The position numbers and the translations under genes are program-made. From Acanthaster planci (lineage: Eukaryota; Echinodermata; Asteroidea; Valvatida; Acanthasteridae): a DNA stretch of 62,000 nt. A model generated the notes under the pieces. The model searched no databases. It was not told the origin of the DNA and worked only from the letters and a program-made list of their open reading frames with translations. The stretch spans positions 194,859 through 256,858 of the forward strand of contig NW_019091447.1 of the NCBI RefSeq assembly GCF_001949145.1. Direction: 5' to 3'. This document shows, piece after piece, positions 1 through 12,800 of this stretch (position 1 is its first letter; every line of letters starts with the position of its first letter).

Positions 1-100
1 GGTCAGAGCGGCTGTTTTACAGTGAAGTCAGAGTGGCTGTTTTACAGTGAAGTCAGAGCGGCTGTTTTACAGTGAAGTCAGAGCGACTGTCTTACAGTGA
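1..100. repeat. 25-bp tandem repeat, four copies
   Basis: Four consecutive 25-base units (1-25, 26-50, 51-75, 76-100) with core GCGGCTGTTTTACAGTGA. Copies differ at only a few positions. The array begins at the window edge, so its true length is unknown. It lies in sequence I read as intron of the plus-strand gene ending near 4400. Confidence 0.9.
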
Positions 101-2133
101 GATAATTTTTAAGTGCCTACTTACAGTATATTCATTGACAAAAAACATCTTTCAACATTCTAATTTCAACCTTTCTAAAAGATTGTACTTTTCAGAGCCA
201 CTATGGTGGTTGTGTACAAAGTTAAGCAAAGGTAAACCAATTCACATTTCCAAATTTGTGATTTACCAGCAAATTTTTAAAGAATTAGTGAAGGGGGAAT
301 AACGATCAAAAAAGTGAGGAGCTGTTCTTTTTTTTTTCAATTAGTTTTAAAACATTGTTTTAGGACCAATAAACATCCTTCCAATGCAAGAAAAGGAAGC
401 TGGTGGAAACTGCCTTCTTTTCTGTATTTCCCTTCCAAAGGTTTTTCATTGGTTGCATTTCTGACATCCCTCCCCTCCTTCCTTTGCCTCCCCCACCGTG
501 TTTGTCCACTGGCAGGTTCCTGTATCCGCCCCAGTGCTGTCCAGTATGCTTCATCTGTGTAGACAGAATAAATCCAGCAACGCCGTGCCCAGGATCAATT
601 AAAATGTGAAGTAGACCCCAGAACAACCCTGTTAACCCTTGCCCTGATCATTAGGTGGTTATGGACCACCTGGCATAGCACCACAAAATACCACAGCTGT
701 GTTTAAGCACCGCTACAATAGACCAATGCACAGTGATCTGACGACTAACGATTATCTTCCTGACGTTGTAGCTATTACCACTTGAGGCATGCGACATTGG
801 ATCAGCCAATTTCCTCATTTCGTTGCGTCTCGTGAAGGTTTTACAAATTCAGAAAGCATTTGGCTTAGCTTGGAATTTTCTCATTTTTTTCCTGACATGC
901 GCGTACATTAAATGCAGACCTGCGCATGGTACTGCCTTACTGTAGCTAGGGCGTACACATAGTCTGGTGTCAAGGTTGAACTTTGCCTTCAAAGTAACAT
1001 GTGCCGATATGTGGTATCAGTAATGTGGTCATTTGTGGTGTCTAGCGGGGATAGGGTTAACGGAAATACTTTACACTGCTCGGCAATTAATTAAAATGTA
1101 TTGTCTTTGCCGAGTTACATCGTTAACCACGGCTTTATTAATACATTGCATGAGAAATACATGTACTGGGTATAACCTCATAATGTCTTTGTCAGCTTCA
1201 CCTCTGGACCAACGAGAATTACATTGGACTTTTGATCTCTCACCTTCATGACTGCAGGCTTTTTCATGTGTGTCTTCTAATGTTTGAGTGCTCTTAGGGC
1301 CAACATTTGGATGTTTCAAAATCCTTATTGAAGTTCTGATTGTCTACTCCCTGTTCTTTGACTGACTGTTGCATGATCTTTTCATAAAAGTTTCAAGGGG
1401 TAGCTTCTTTTATCTTAACCAATTTTCTTGGAAGATGTAAACAGAGAGGTTCAGACAGTGTTGTGGATTAAACTTCGTCCAGGGTGCCTGGAATCGTAGC
1501 TGTTTTTCTTTCTGTAACACCATGAGGAACAGAATGTGGGTTGTGCCTAGTTATATTCAGACTTTGCATGCTGTTTAACTCACTGGGTTTTTCTTCAATG
1601 TGTCATTGTTGTAGTGTTTCGTGTTTTTCTGTCCTTTCCCAGTTTGTGAACAGTTTAAAATACAGGTTTCTTACTGTGAGGTTAAGCTTGTGCTAGAAAA
1701 CCCAAGTGCAGTGAATTGTGGCAAGATTTGAGAATATTTTGAAGGAAACAAAAATTAGGATTTTTTTGCATGGTTAGCAGTTTTATACTGACTGCATGAG
1801 GAGAGTCTAGCATCACGTGATCACCAGGCAGCACAACATCCATACGTGTACATGCAAGTCCACCGTTAACTCTAGTTTGGTCATCAGCAAAGTAATGCAA
1901 AGAAAGTAATTGGTTTTTCAGTCTTGAAATCAAAAGATGCACACATTGTGGAGACCTGTAGATATATGTAGCAAAGAGTCTGTTATATGTTGCAGCATTT
2001 GATATCTTTGGCCGTGAATTAGTGGAGTTTGGGAAGGAAGAGTTTGGGAAGGAAGACTGAAGAAGCTTCATTCTTTGTAATTTTACATTGAAATGGAAAA
2101 CAATGTCAAATACTTTTTGTTTTTGTCCATTAG
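1..2133 (+). other. Intron (3' part) upstream of the terminal exon
   Basis: Apart from the 25-bp array and a short duplicated AGTTTGGGAAGGAAG near 2027-2057, I see no exon, RNA gene or mobile element. The open frames here are short, overlap on both strands and have no protein-like composition. The stretch ends in a pyrimidine-rich acceptor (TTTTTGTCCATTAG) directly before the terminal coding exon. An upstream exon could be hidden here, but I could not support one. Confidence 0.5.
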
Positions 2134-2726
2134 GTGAGTTTATACCGGTGCGATTCACAGCATCTGTACCAGAAACTAAGGACGGACACCAGCGTTTGTC
2201 AGATGAAGGCATTGGTCTTGAGATGGAGGATGGACAGCTAGAGCTTGCTCAGGTGGCCAAAGGCACCCCTTCCCCAACCCCGAAGCGAAGCCGTGAGGAT
2301 CGGGACTTGCCAGCGAGCCCTGCTGAGGTCCGTCCACTGCTCGACTCCCCGAGGGAGCCACCGCCATCTCCAGAGAAACGCCAGCCCTTACCGTTGTACC
2401 GTCAGCTTTCCCCACCCTCCTACCGGCCACCCAAGAGTGGCAACTTCACCAGTCTCCCGGATCTAGCTCAACCCCCGCCAGCTGGCGGGCTCAGCCAGCC
2501 CGCCAAAGCTGACAAGAAAGGCAGCCTGCCCGAGCTGCCACGATCACCCCGTTTTCTACGGACCAAAATCACACGCATGAACAGTGATTCCCAGCGTGCT
2601 GGTCACTGGTCACCTCTGGATGAGCAGAAACCGCCCGACGAAGTTGACGTCGCCGATGACAACTCTGGTGATGTGGAATTCCTGGGTATCACTAGTTTGT
2701 CTCCCAGGCGAGAGACGCTCATATGA
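2134..2726 (+). CDS. Terminal coding exon, proline-rich C-terminus of an unrecognised protein
   Basis: I do not recognise the protein. The exon follows a good acceptor (TTTTTGTCCATTAG|GT), enters in phase 1 and stays open for about 197 codons to TGA at 2724-2726. It is clearly more GC-rich than its flanks, as expected of coding sequence. The peptide is low in hydrophobic residues, with no membrane segment. It is rich in Pro, Ser, Glu and Arg, with repeated SP/TP sites (GTPSPTPKR, EPPPSPEK, LPRSPRF) that resemble proline-directed phosphorylation or SH3-type ligand sites. It then becomes acidic (DEVDVADDNSGDVEF) and ends SPRRETLI. This looks like a disordered cytoplasmic or nuclear tail. The rest of the gene lies upstream of the window, so its function cannot be inferred. 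Confidence 0.75.
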
Positions 2727-4400
2727 TCAGTGGAGCGAGAACTCACAAGTTACTCCTGAACGGTCGTCATTACTGTACTTGAACGATTTGACAGTGGAGT
2801 AAAATGGAGTAACTGCAGCTGCATCTGTGAGCACCATGTGTGAGAAAGCCCTTCTGTGTTGTAATAATCACATCCAGTCTTTCCTTAGCTTTGGGCTTAG
2901 AGGACCATCACTGCTTCTAGTGATGCTGTGTGGCACAAGTCCAGGGTTTTTTTGCCTTGTTCGCAGCCACCAAGTGACAGCCAGTGAGTACTGAATCAGG
3001 CTTGTCAGAACTTGTAAGCAGCTGTGAAGCTACATGAAGTGAGTACAATAATCACTTCCTTTAGAGAAATGTACATTTGGTCTGTGAGAGCTGTGGAATT
3101 TCCCATGGTCACAGTAATTACGCAACGGTTTCGTGATCCAAAGGTAAAGAAGGTTCCTAGTCGTATGCAGTAGCTTCTGCAGTGTACATGTACCTTTGCG
3201 AGTTTTGTGATGAGACAAATCGTGTAAACTCCAACAGTGGACCCACTTCCAAATTGTCCATACTGTGTGTAAATGTGTACTGTGTATGTATATATGCAAA
3301 GATGTATACAAGAAAGCTTAGCCAAGCTGGTCCACGTCAACTCCCGAAGGAGGTGACTAGAGAACGTGGAACAGCTTCAAGTCCTTCAATCCAGCTGCAT
3401 TACCTTGAATTGCACCCTTATAAATCAAGTACTGATCCTGTAGCTAAGTTTCATTTGACCCTACTTTGTGCGTGCTGTTCTACAAGTTTTTTCCTTTGAG
3501 TTTTTCCACCTGACTTTTCAGTTTTGTACTTCTCAACTCGTCATCATCGGATCTGTGATTCTCGTAATCTCTACGTCAACATGTTAAAAAAAAAACCACC
3601 AGCTGAACGTAGGTCTGAAATTCACGGCATTGCCCCCAGGGCAAGCTGGAGAACACAGTGTTAAAGGTCTAGTGACTTTGGAAATTCTTGCTACAGGGGT
3701 TGGATAACTTCTGGTTTAGCTGATTAGCCACTCACTGAGTTCACTCTGATGTGAGTAATCCTTACTGTCTCATAAAGGAGATACCTGCAACCCAGGTGGT
3801 ATATCCCATAATGAAGGTTTTGAACCATAAAATGCCCTTTTCTTTAGAAACGCAGTGGTGCTGTAGCCTTTGGGAGCAGGGTATTTAACCACTAAGATTT
3901 GAGTTCTCAAACTGTGAAGTCGTTGATTTCTGAAGAGAATTTCAGATTGGTGTAACTAGTTTAGAGCGGAGGAGTGAGGTTTTGTTGTTTTTGAAGTTTT
4001 AAGTTTTGTTTGCTGTGATATGATTTCTGCACATTTAAAAAAGAAGAAAAAAAATCAATTCTTTCATTTTACATTCTTTTTCAGAACATACGGTAACTAA
4101 AATTTGAGTTTGATTCTTTTGTTAACTACCAGTATGTGGGCTGAAATGCCTACATGTTTGAAATAGATCATTCCTTGTGATAGAATGAAATAATTGTAAA
4201 TTATACTATTAAGTTACTGAAAGAAAAAGTGTTGTAAATTTGTTGATAAGCTGGCCTTATTAAAAAACCAAACAATATAATTGCTGTTAGTATGGTACGC
4301 TAAAAGCACTTGAAATATACATTAGCGCTGGCAGGACCTAGGTATGATTGTATATTGGTAGAAGTTAATCTCTGATGTAATAAAAGTGCTGTAGATTTCA
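2727..4400 (+). other. 3' UTR of the plus-strand gene
   Basis: No acceptable coding sequence follows the stop at 2726. The stretch is AT-rich and ends at a consensus AATAAA at 4379-4384. The open frames in it (for example 3182-3499) are short and compositionally unlike protein. The exact cleavage site is inferred. Confidence 0.55.
4379..4384 (+). terminator. Polyadenylation signal AATAAA
   Basis: A consensus AATAAA lies about 1.65 kb after the stop codon of the plus-strand terminal exon, in AT-rich sequence. It is the best-placed signal for that gene. Use is inferred, and other AT-rich variants exist nearby. Confidence 0.5.
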
Positions 4401-5143
4401 CTGTTACAATGAAAAAAACAAATGTTTTTAACAAAACCATTTAATAATAAGTACATATGTTGAGAACGGATACAGATCAGTGTTGTTAGTAGGAGATGAT
4501 TTTGGCTGTTTGAAGCCCGATGAATTGATTTTCCTTGGCTATTAGGAGGTTCTCTTTGGTTTGAAGTTTGGTTTTGTTTGTCGGGAAAATAGTTTTCTGA
4601 TTTATTTTCAATCCAGCATTAGCTAGTGATCGCAGGCTTATTCCTTCTTGTACTTTTATACTGTAATTATTGGTAGCATGCACTAGGCAAGCATCTTGTT
4701 TGCGCCAAGATTATTCAGATTTAGAGCTCAAAGCTGTCAGGAGTGTTACAGAAACTGCGTCATAAAAGTAAAATCAAAAAGTTTGTCTTTTCACGATGGA
4801 ATTACCTATTGTTTTTTTTCCATTGACTGGGATCACCAGTGTTTGCCTGTCCCACGAATATTTGTTGGCGAGGTGATGGTTTGAGATGTACAATCTCAAG
4901 GATTTCTCATCAGTCGTATTTTTTTTCTTTCAAATTCCTCGAAGTTTTAACGTGGCTAGCTACAAAACTACATGAATAGAGTTTAAGGTTCTCATCATTC
5001 AATAATTGTATTTTTCCAAGCAGAGTGCCAGCATGTTGCCTATTCCTTACTGCATGTTGCCAGTTTTAGCGTAGTACATTGGTGCTGATGTGGAAATTAA
5101 TTTTCTTAATTTGATAATTATGATAAATAGACCTACGCCATAA

Positions 5144-5248
5144 TGACGTCGGCTTTGTTTACATGTACACTTTTCTGTGGCAGTAACGTGGGATGCGATC
5201 CACCGAGCCCCCACGGGAAAGTGTACATGTAAACAGAAAATGACGTCA
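5144..5248. repeat. Imperfect inverted repeat, MITE-like
   Basis: Left arm 5144-5175 and right arm 5216-5248 share TGACGTC at the outer ends and TTTACATGTACACTTT inside, in opposite orientation. About 40 bases separate them. The outer right end carries the full palindrome TGACGTCA. It looks like a small foldback element or remnant. I see no clear target-site duplication. Confidence 0.6.
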
Positions 5249-5709
5249 ACTCTATTTAACCCTCCTATGCTGAAGTCACTCTTTGGGTCACTTGGTAAAC
5301 ACCTCAAAGAAGCACAGCTGTGTTGTGTTGTGCACTGCACCAGCATGCAAGAGAGTGACCTTGTGCTGTAAATCTAAAGGAGGGTTTATGGTTTTTTTCT
5401 CAGTCATGGTAATGTGTTCCTCTGATTTTTCTGACAAGGTGAAAACTTTGGAAGCGGACTTACCGTTCTCAGCAGCTTGTGATCCTTGGCATTGAACAGC
5501 CTGATGAATTTAACAGGGAACGTGACCTGTTTGTTCTGACAAGTGTATTCCTTTTAGAATAATTAAATACAGAGCTAAATCTATCTATTAATTTCATAAT
5601 AATAAGCAAGCAATGTGAGATTTACAAACATCAAAAGTCCATATTGGACACATAAGGACGATTTTGTAAAATATAAAATTTCTAATAGCATAAACTACAT
5701 TCTAAAATG

Positions 5710-5715
5710 TTTATT
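5710..5715 (-). terminator. Candidate polyadenylation signal AATAAA (minus strand)
   Basis: On the minus strand this reads AATAAA, about 870 bases past the receptor stop codon. A closer variant, ATTAAA, reads at 6422-6427. Which one is used cannot be told from sequence alone. Confidence 0.3.
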
Positions 5716-6582
5716 GCTCAAACTTTTTTTTTTAAAGCTGTCTTTAAACTTCTTACTCCAGGAACTTAGCTGAAAGTGAAAAAAGCACAATTACACGTTT
5801 TTGTTGACACATCAATAAACTATAAGACAATCATCTTTGGTAGTCTAGTGCTGCTCATTGATTGGATGAAATATGTTTCTGTTGTATTTAGTAGTCTAAA
5901 GCAAATTTCGTTCAAGTCTTATGTACTTCTTTCACAGTCCTGCATTACACAAGATTGATTTATGCCAATTTAGGAACTCTGTGTATGCAAGCTATAGATG
6001 TCAAATAAAGCATTGCGAAACCTTTGAAAAAAGTGCTTGGAACTTGTCGTTATCAGCTAAACTACTGTGTGGTAAATCAATATTTATCTCATGCAAAGTC
6101 TGCTACATAAATGTTATATTCACCAATACATGTCACATGACGACCACTCAAGCAGCTTCAAAGAATGTTATTTTTACATGCGTAGACATTGACAGTTGAA
6201 GGGCAGTGCAGTTTCTGCCAAAGACAACATCTGTTGATCCGTTTCTTGAGCAGATATGGCATTCGGTTCAACAGACTGACACAGAAACCAATGGAATTAC
6301 TCCAGTTAGCAACGTCGTCAAATAAGGAACATTTTGTCACTTTATGACGGTATTACTGACGGACAGTGTGTTGATAGATGTTTTTTAACCACTGGTTTTT
6401 TTACATTTTGTAGGTTAGATTTTTAATGCTGTACTATCAATCTCATTTTGTGACCAAAGAAAGGTCAAGGAGTTGAGAACTAAAATGGAAATGTCACCAT
6501 GGTAACATAGAAAAGACTTGATTTGTCCAAGTCAACTTTGGCATGTGAAGTGATTTGGAATCAAAAAGCCTACTGCATTGAA

Positions 6583-6881
6583 TTACTCATGATTGATGGT
6601 TGGGTACCGATTACCGCTTCCTGTTTTGTTCCCAGCACCAGCTGTATTTGTAGCGCTGTGTAGCCAAGAACGCCCGCTCTGGCTTGTGTCTGCTATGGTG
6701 GTTGTTTCGGCCAAGCTGTCAGTGTCAAATGCCACGTTGGTGGTCTCGGTCTCTGTGTTGGTGCCTTCGTTGTCGTCTTCGTCCACCAGCTTGACAGTGA
6801 TGACAGGGTTGGTGTCCTGGTACATGTGTTCTAGAGGTGTCGGAGGAGCACTCTCGCTCTGGATTGTCACGGCAGATTTGT
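6583..6881 (-). CDS. Receptor exon 29: C-terminal cytoplasmic tail
   Basis: Final coding exon. Acceptor CAAAAACAG precedes 6881; the exon enters in phase 1 and encodes about 99 residues before the stop. The tail is rich in Asp, Glu and Thr ([17 protein letters not shown]) and ends YPTINHE, without an obvious PDZ-binding terminus. Many Ser and Thr residues could serve as phosphorylation sites. Only its position after the membrane helices identifies it. Confidence 0.8.
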
Positions 6882-9800
6882 CTGTTTTTGTGAAATGAGA
6901 GCGGAGATAAGAGAGGAAATGGTGTACCGTACAAGACTGATAATGTAGTCCTTAATTTACGTAATGTGAATCTAATCTTACTTGAACAGTTTTTGCAACA
7001 AAAATACAAGGGAGATAAAAACTTGTTGGCCTTGAAATTCCATGTCGGAGAGAGAGGAAGGCAATTTTCACCCAATGCATACATGCACATGTTCCTTAAG
7101 TTGGAGAGTTTCTGAGAAAATCCATTCTCCATAAAATCTGACATACATAAAATAAACATTTTCCTGAAAAGTACTGTTGTAGATTTTTTAAGGAAATGTC
7201 ACTTTTTTACCAGATTTTCACACAATTGCAAAGTAATCCTATTGCTCCTTTTCTTTGTACTTTCTTCTCCAAATTTGGAGGAAAATTAGATTTCAGAGAA
7301 AAATCCAATTTATTAATAATCTGCTACAGATTTACTGAAAGCCCACGTACTGCGGTATTCTTCATGGCGGCGTGTCTGACGACGGGCTATGGTAGCCCCT
7401 TTCTGACTCTGGAAGGGATAAAAAGGGAAATATTTCATGGAAAGCATGAAATTAGTCTTCACAGTCTTTTTGTGACTGCTGTTTTATGAAGCAACCTACA
7501 ATTCTTACTTGCTATTCTTTTCATCAACTTATACATCAATTATACCTGGTAATTTGACTATTTTTTGGTTTGGAGAACAAAACACCAGAGATGACTTTAA
7601 TACCCAGCTGTGGCTTGAGGTGGTGTCCCTCCCGTATCGCTTCCTGATGCAAGCTGGCAGCCATTCCTGGCGATTCAGGAACTTCCGCAGCTCTGAGTTC
7701 ACTCGCTCATTGCCGAGGCAATAGAAAATGAAGATGAAAAGTCCCTGGAAAAGAAGATATCATTGGTATCCACTCTGAATTAATAGGCTATGCTTATCTC
7801 ACAAATATACAGGTTTGCACCTTGAAGCAGAAGCACCCCCTCATCAGTTGAGAAGAGCCACATTGGTTTACTACCAAAGGAGCCTCTGTTGCAAGGAAAA
7901 TTGCGCCCCCTCTTGGTCCAGCTTGGCATCCCCATTATACTAACAAGAAATGTTGAGGGCAGTGAGAAGATTTTATCTTCAAAGATAAAATGTTCTATTC
8001 TACTTGGCTCTCATGGCAATGGAACATTCCATCTGCCAAAGAATGAACGTGTTCTTTCCATTTTTACACCAGTGAAAAATTCATTATTTGTTTTAAACAG
8101 GGGATGATAAAACTCAGGAAAATATCCCCACTGAGCAGATCCCCCATCGCCTATTTTGAGTGAAGAGCTCCAGTTTGTGGGGACGGATGGAAATTTAATT
8201 GATTCATTCACCTGCTGAATGGAACATTCCATTTTTGGTAGTGTGGCTGACCCATGAACTGGGATAAATCATTCATGACACACGATCATTAATCCACCAA
8301 TCAGGTGACAGGGGTTCACTCAAGCTTAGTATCGAAATTTAAAATATTCCAATTTCAATTTCTGAATATGGAGGTTTTTCAGTCACATGATTTTTGACGG
8401 TCTGTGTTCAATATTCATGTACATGCCCATGTGCGTGGAAATGTGCGTGCCTTCAAAGTCTCCTAGCATTCTGGCATACATGGAATTACTAACTGAAAAA
8501 TGTAGTTTCAAGAATGCGCATGGCGCTGCGGACTTGAAACGCTTCCTGTACTGCCTTTGCCTGTCAAATGTCCTCACATGAAAAACCTCAATATCCGTGT
8601 TTTTACCTGTAATGAATTGAGAATGGTGAAGATGTAAGCCATAACCAAGGATTGTTGGTTGATGAAAAAGAAACCGATTCCCCAGGTAATGCCAAGGAGG
8701 AAAAGAAGAGTTGTCGCTCCCTTGATCCACGGCCTATTATGCAAAATCGTTTAGCCCATTTAACTCTCAAATTTCTGCTTCATAAGGTAGATACAAATTT
8801 TAGCTACAAAATCAACTTCAACTGAATCTATGAAAAGGTCGTGTAAACTTGATCATAACTTATTTCAAACGGAAGCATATACAGTAAGGAGAGACCACTC
8901 AAAAATGAATGTAGAAATGATGAAATTCACCGTTCTCACGTATTTTCACAAAATTAAATTCACTTTTAAAACTATGAGTCAGAAAAACATTTCCATAAAA
9001 GATTGAGGCCGTTATATTCATGTAGTTATCTCTTTGTCCCAAAGTTTCTTTTGCCATTTTTGAAGGGTGAAATCTAAGAAACCTTTTATTTACCTGATGT
9101 CATTCTGAGTGATTCCTTTGTTGATTGATGATCTAGAGGAGTAGGCAATGCGAAGGGAAACTACCAACAACACAAGATTCACCTGTCACAAAGATAATTG
9201 AAAGAGTTAAAGCACTTCTATGCATTGATAGATAATGTATCCAAAGATTTAAAAGTTACAAGATGGAAAAATCAATTTGATCACCTGCAACTTTGGGTTT
9301 TTTTACTTTTGGCTTTTTATGATAAGAGGCCAATATGCAGAATTTTAAGTTTTTTGTATAAAAGTCATGTTCAAGACAAATATTTCAGATTTTCAGAATC
9401 TAAATCATAGTTTGGGATTAGATTACAAGCAAGGAGTGTTGTCTTTTGGGCCAAAAGATCTTTGTCGGATGAAAAAGGGGCAGAATTATGTTTAAATGAA
9501 AAAATACAAAATTGTAGCCCAAACCAAGTGATGCAGACGCACCACAGGACATTCCAGAGGCCAAATTATCACACAATTGTGCACAAACAATTAATGATCA
9601 TACTTTCTCCACACTCCGGAAACTGCCCGACTTAGTTGTCTAAGTTCATACAATGCTCAACCTACAAAAAGACACTTGTCCATGGAGAAACACGTTATGG
9701 GTCATAGTCTTATAATTCCAACTTACAGCAATGATGATAGCAACTGGTCCAGTAAAACTCCAGATAAAAGAGTCATCTGTCGTCAACCAACAGCTGAAAA

Positions 9801-12800
9801 ATCAAGTGGCCCAATACAGTGAAATTAACTATCAGATGTATTAATCCTTGAGACACAACAGGTTGATTACAGGATATTGACAGCTGTTGTGGACCTGTCT
9901 TAAGGAAACAGCTGAAGTAAGAAGTCCATCTGAGTGTTAAGAACAACAACATCTTTCTTAAATTAGTTGGATTTCAAACTGATTCAAACCCTTGCTGATA
10001 TTAATGATGAATGTGGAAGATGATGATTTCAATATAAAAATCTTGATGACTTACTATCTGTCTGTCCCGTATCCAGAGTGGTTAATGCCAGCAGAAACAC
10101 CTACAACAATTGCTGGAATACCTGACAGAATAAAGGACATTTCAAACTTGAGTTGTGGAAAACTTTTTGGAAATGTACCTTTTGTCTTTTTTGACAGAAT
10201 TATCAAAAACAACCTAAAGTCGAGTGCAACATTGTCTCTTTGGTGGGAAAATACTGCCTTTGGGTTTGTACGCTGTTTGGGTACAGGCCGAATATGTTAG
10301 TTAGAGAGCTTTGCAGTGGTACAATGCAAGAATATTTCTTTCTGAGCATGTGTGGATCTAAAGAGAACCGGAGGGTACTCAGCAACGTTTCGGCCTACAT
10401 GATCTGTCTGTCGTCAGAGGACTGCCAACGGACACATGCTCAGCAAGAGACATCCTTGCATTGTGCTATCGCAAACCTCTACAACTAATGCTACCTTTAC
10501 CGTGGTCAGTGTGGGTACTGTACGCTGTGCAATTTGCAGTCTGGAAATATAGGGACCTTTCAGTAAATCAGAGTGAAACTGGAAACTGGCTGAATAAATT
10601 GCAGAGCTACATGTACTTGTAGTCTCCGTTCAAGCCGTCGTGTGGCCTCACCGTATCCAGCAAGGTAGTAAGGCCAGCGCCGAGACTGGGTGGAGAACAC
10701 GTGGACCAGCATGATGTAGAACTGAACGGCTTCAAGAGACATCCAGACAAAGGCAGAGAGAAAGGAGTACTGCAGCAGACCAGCGATCACTGAACACAAC
10801 GTCTACAAGGTTGAACATGCCAACCCCAAGAAATGATTTATTGCTCATGAAAAAGTATGATATTAGGATGGGATTTCATTCTGGTTAGCACCATAAATAG
10901 CCAAATTCAGCAGAAGCAAGAAATGCAGAGCACATAATGAATCAAATATTTCCTTAGCTCAACAAAATTCTGTTGTGGTGGTTAGGAAGGGGGCTTTGCC
11001 TTCTGAAAACCAGTCTGGAATATAAGTTTTGTGTCTGTTATCAATTGCTCAAACCATCGCCACATGACACTTGTAACCCATCAGTCCAAAACCAGGCTGA
11101 AGTAGCTGAAGTTAGTGTCTGACAACTCCTCTCTCTCGCTGTTAGTGTTTGACAACTCCTTTCTCTCGCTGTATATTTCCATACATAAAGGTGACCCACA
11201 GTGAAACTTTTCTCTACAGAAAGCTTTGGTAGTTACAGGCAGTGAAAGCTATGCAATTTTCATTGGTCATGTAACAGCTAAGAAACCTTCAGCTTGATTT
11301 AGGAATGGTGGATCACGTGTCATTTTATAATTTTCTTCGTATCCCATCATAGTCAGAGATTTTCCTTTTGCATGCTCATAAGAAGTACAGCAAACATGGT
11401 TGAGTATTAAATTAGAACCACCAAACAGATTTATTTTAATGTTTACAGGGCGTTTCATTGTTCTCTTTTTACTGATGAAGAACAAAGGCTCCTTCTTGTA
11501 CCTTTATTTGTGTTTGTTCCACACCTGCGACAAACAATGCATTGGCAACTAGGAGCATGAAGCATAGATTACGATGGATGGTCACTCGTAAACTCCAAAT
11601 ATTTCTATTGGAAATAAAACCAAATAACAAGTATTGGTGTGAAATCCTAGACATTTTGTGGGAAGGAATTCAGTGAACACCTTTGAATTTTTAGCAAATT
11701 AACAATTTCAGTTCTTTAGAGACTGGCTGGTTTATAGTTGCTAAGATAACACCGTTTAAAATGCCTTTAAATTCAAGAAGTTCTCTCAGGATATCTGTTC
11801 ATTTCTGAACGTTTTTTTGTAAAAATATCTAAAGACAACTGTTTTTAATTGTTTTAATAACAGGAATTTAATACTAGCTGTATAGCTAGTATGTTCCACA
11901 CTCTCTGACAACAACTTCTGAGAAATGCGTCTGAATAATGCAGACATCTTGGCAGAAAGTCCTAGGTTTCAACTCCCAACCAAGAGTACAGTGAACTATT
12001 TGCATTACTAAATTAACCTGCATGAAGTGCCCACATAAACATTTTTCGAATGGTGGGATCGAATCTACTTACTTGAAAAATGTAAACGCACAAAAAGACA
12101 ACAACAAACAGACGATGGAAACGGCACAACCGACATATGTTAAAACTGTCAGTATTTTCTCGTGGACCGGGGCAATCTGAAATAAAAGAGAAGCAAAAAT
12201 CAGTTTTCCATCTGATTTTGATGGTATGGAATCAGAAATCAACCTGAAGTTTTTGGTAATGCATTTTAAACTGACCGTCGTGTGGGTACCGGTGACGTCC
12301 ATGAGAATGGCAAAGTTTGTCAGGTGATTACATGCACAGATGCTGTGAGTAAGGTTACTGGAAACCAGTCGACATCCATTGTTAGACCAGGCACCGCTCT
12401 TCCCTAAGCTGTGAGCAAAGAATTTGTTTGGTTACTGCACAGAATCCTGGCAATCAAGATGGCAGTTGCTTACAAACAAATCCAAAGTTAATTCTTGCAG
12501 AACAAATGACTCACCACATGACCAAACAAATATCCCCTTGATGTTAAAAAGTTTGACCACCATATAAAACACACCCAAATGTCACTGAAATCAACTCAGT
12601 CATAACCTAATTCAAGGTTAATTTAATTTAATCAATTTAAACTGTATGCTGCCGGGGAGCCCGGTTTCAGGTACGTATTCTTTATACGCACAGTCGGGGA
12701 GCCCGAAATCGGACAAAAGAGCTGGGCCTTGTGACAAAAGACCGTACTTTGAACAAAAGACCGACCTGCTGGAAATTACCAACATTTTTTTCAGTTGTCA

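Larger units (their letters stand above)
4401..6582. other. Tail-to-tail intergenic region and 3' UTR of the receptor gene
   Basis: This lies between the plus-strand gene's 3' end and the stop codon of the minus-strand receptor. It contains one imperfect inverted repeat (5144-5248) and minus-strand poly(A) signal candidates (ATTAAA at 6422-6427 and AATAAA at 5710-5715). I see no gene. The receptor's 3' UTR presumably occupies its upper part. Confidence 0.5.

Noticed and set aside
3182-3499. 105-codon plus-strand open frame after the first gene's stop
   Set aside because: Low-complexity start and no protein-like pattern; best read as 3' UTR.
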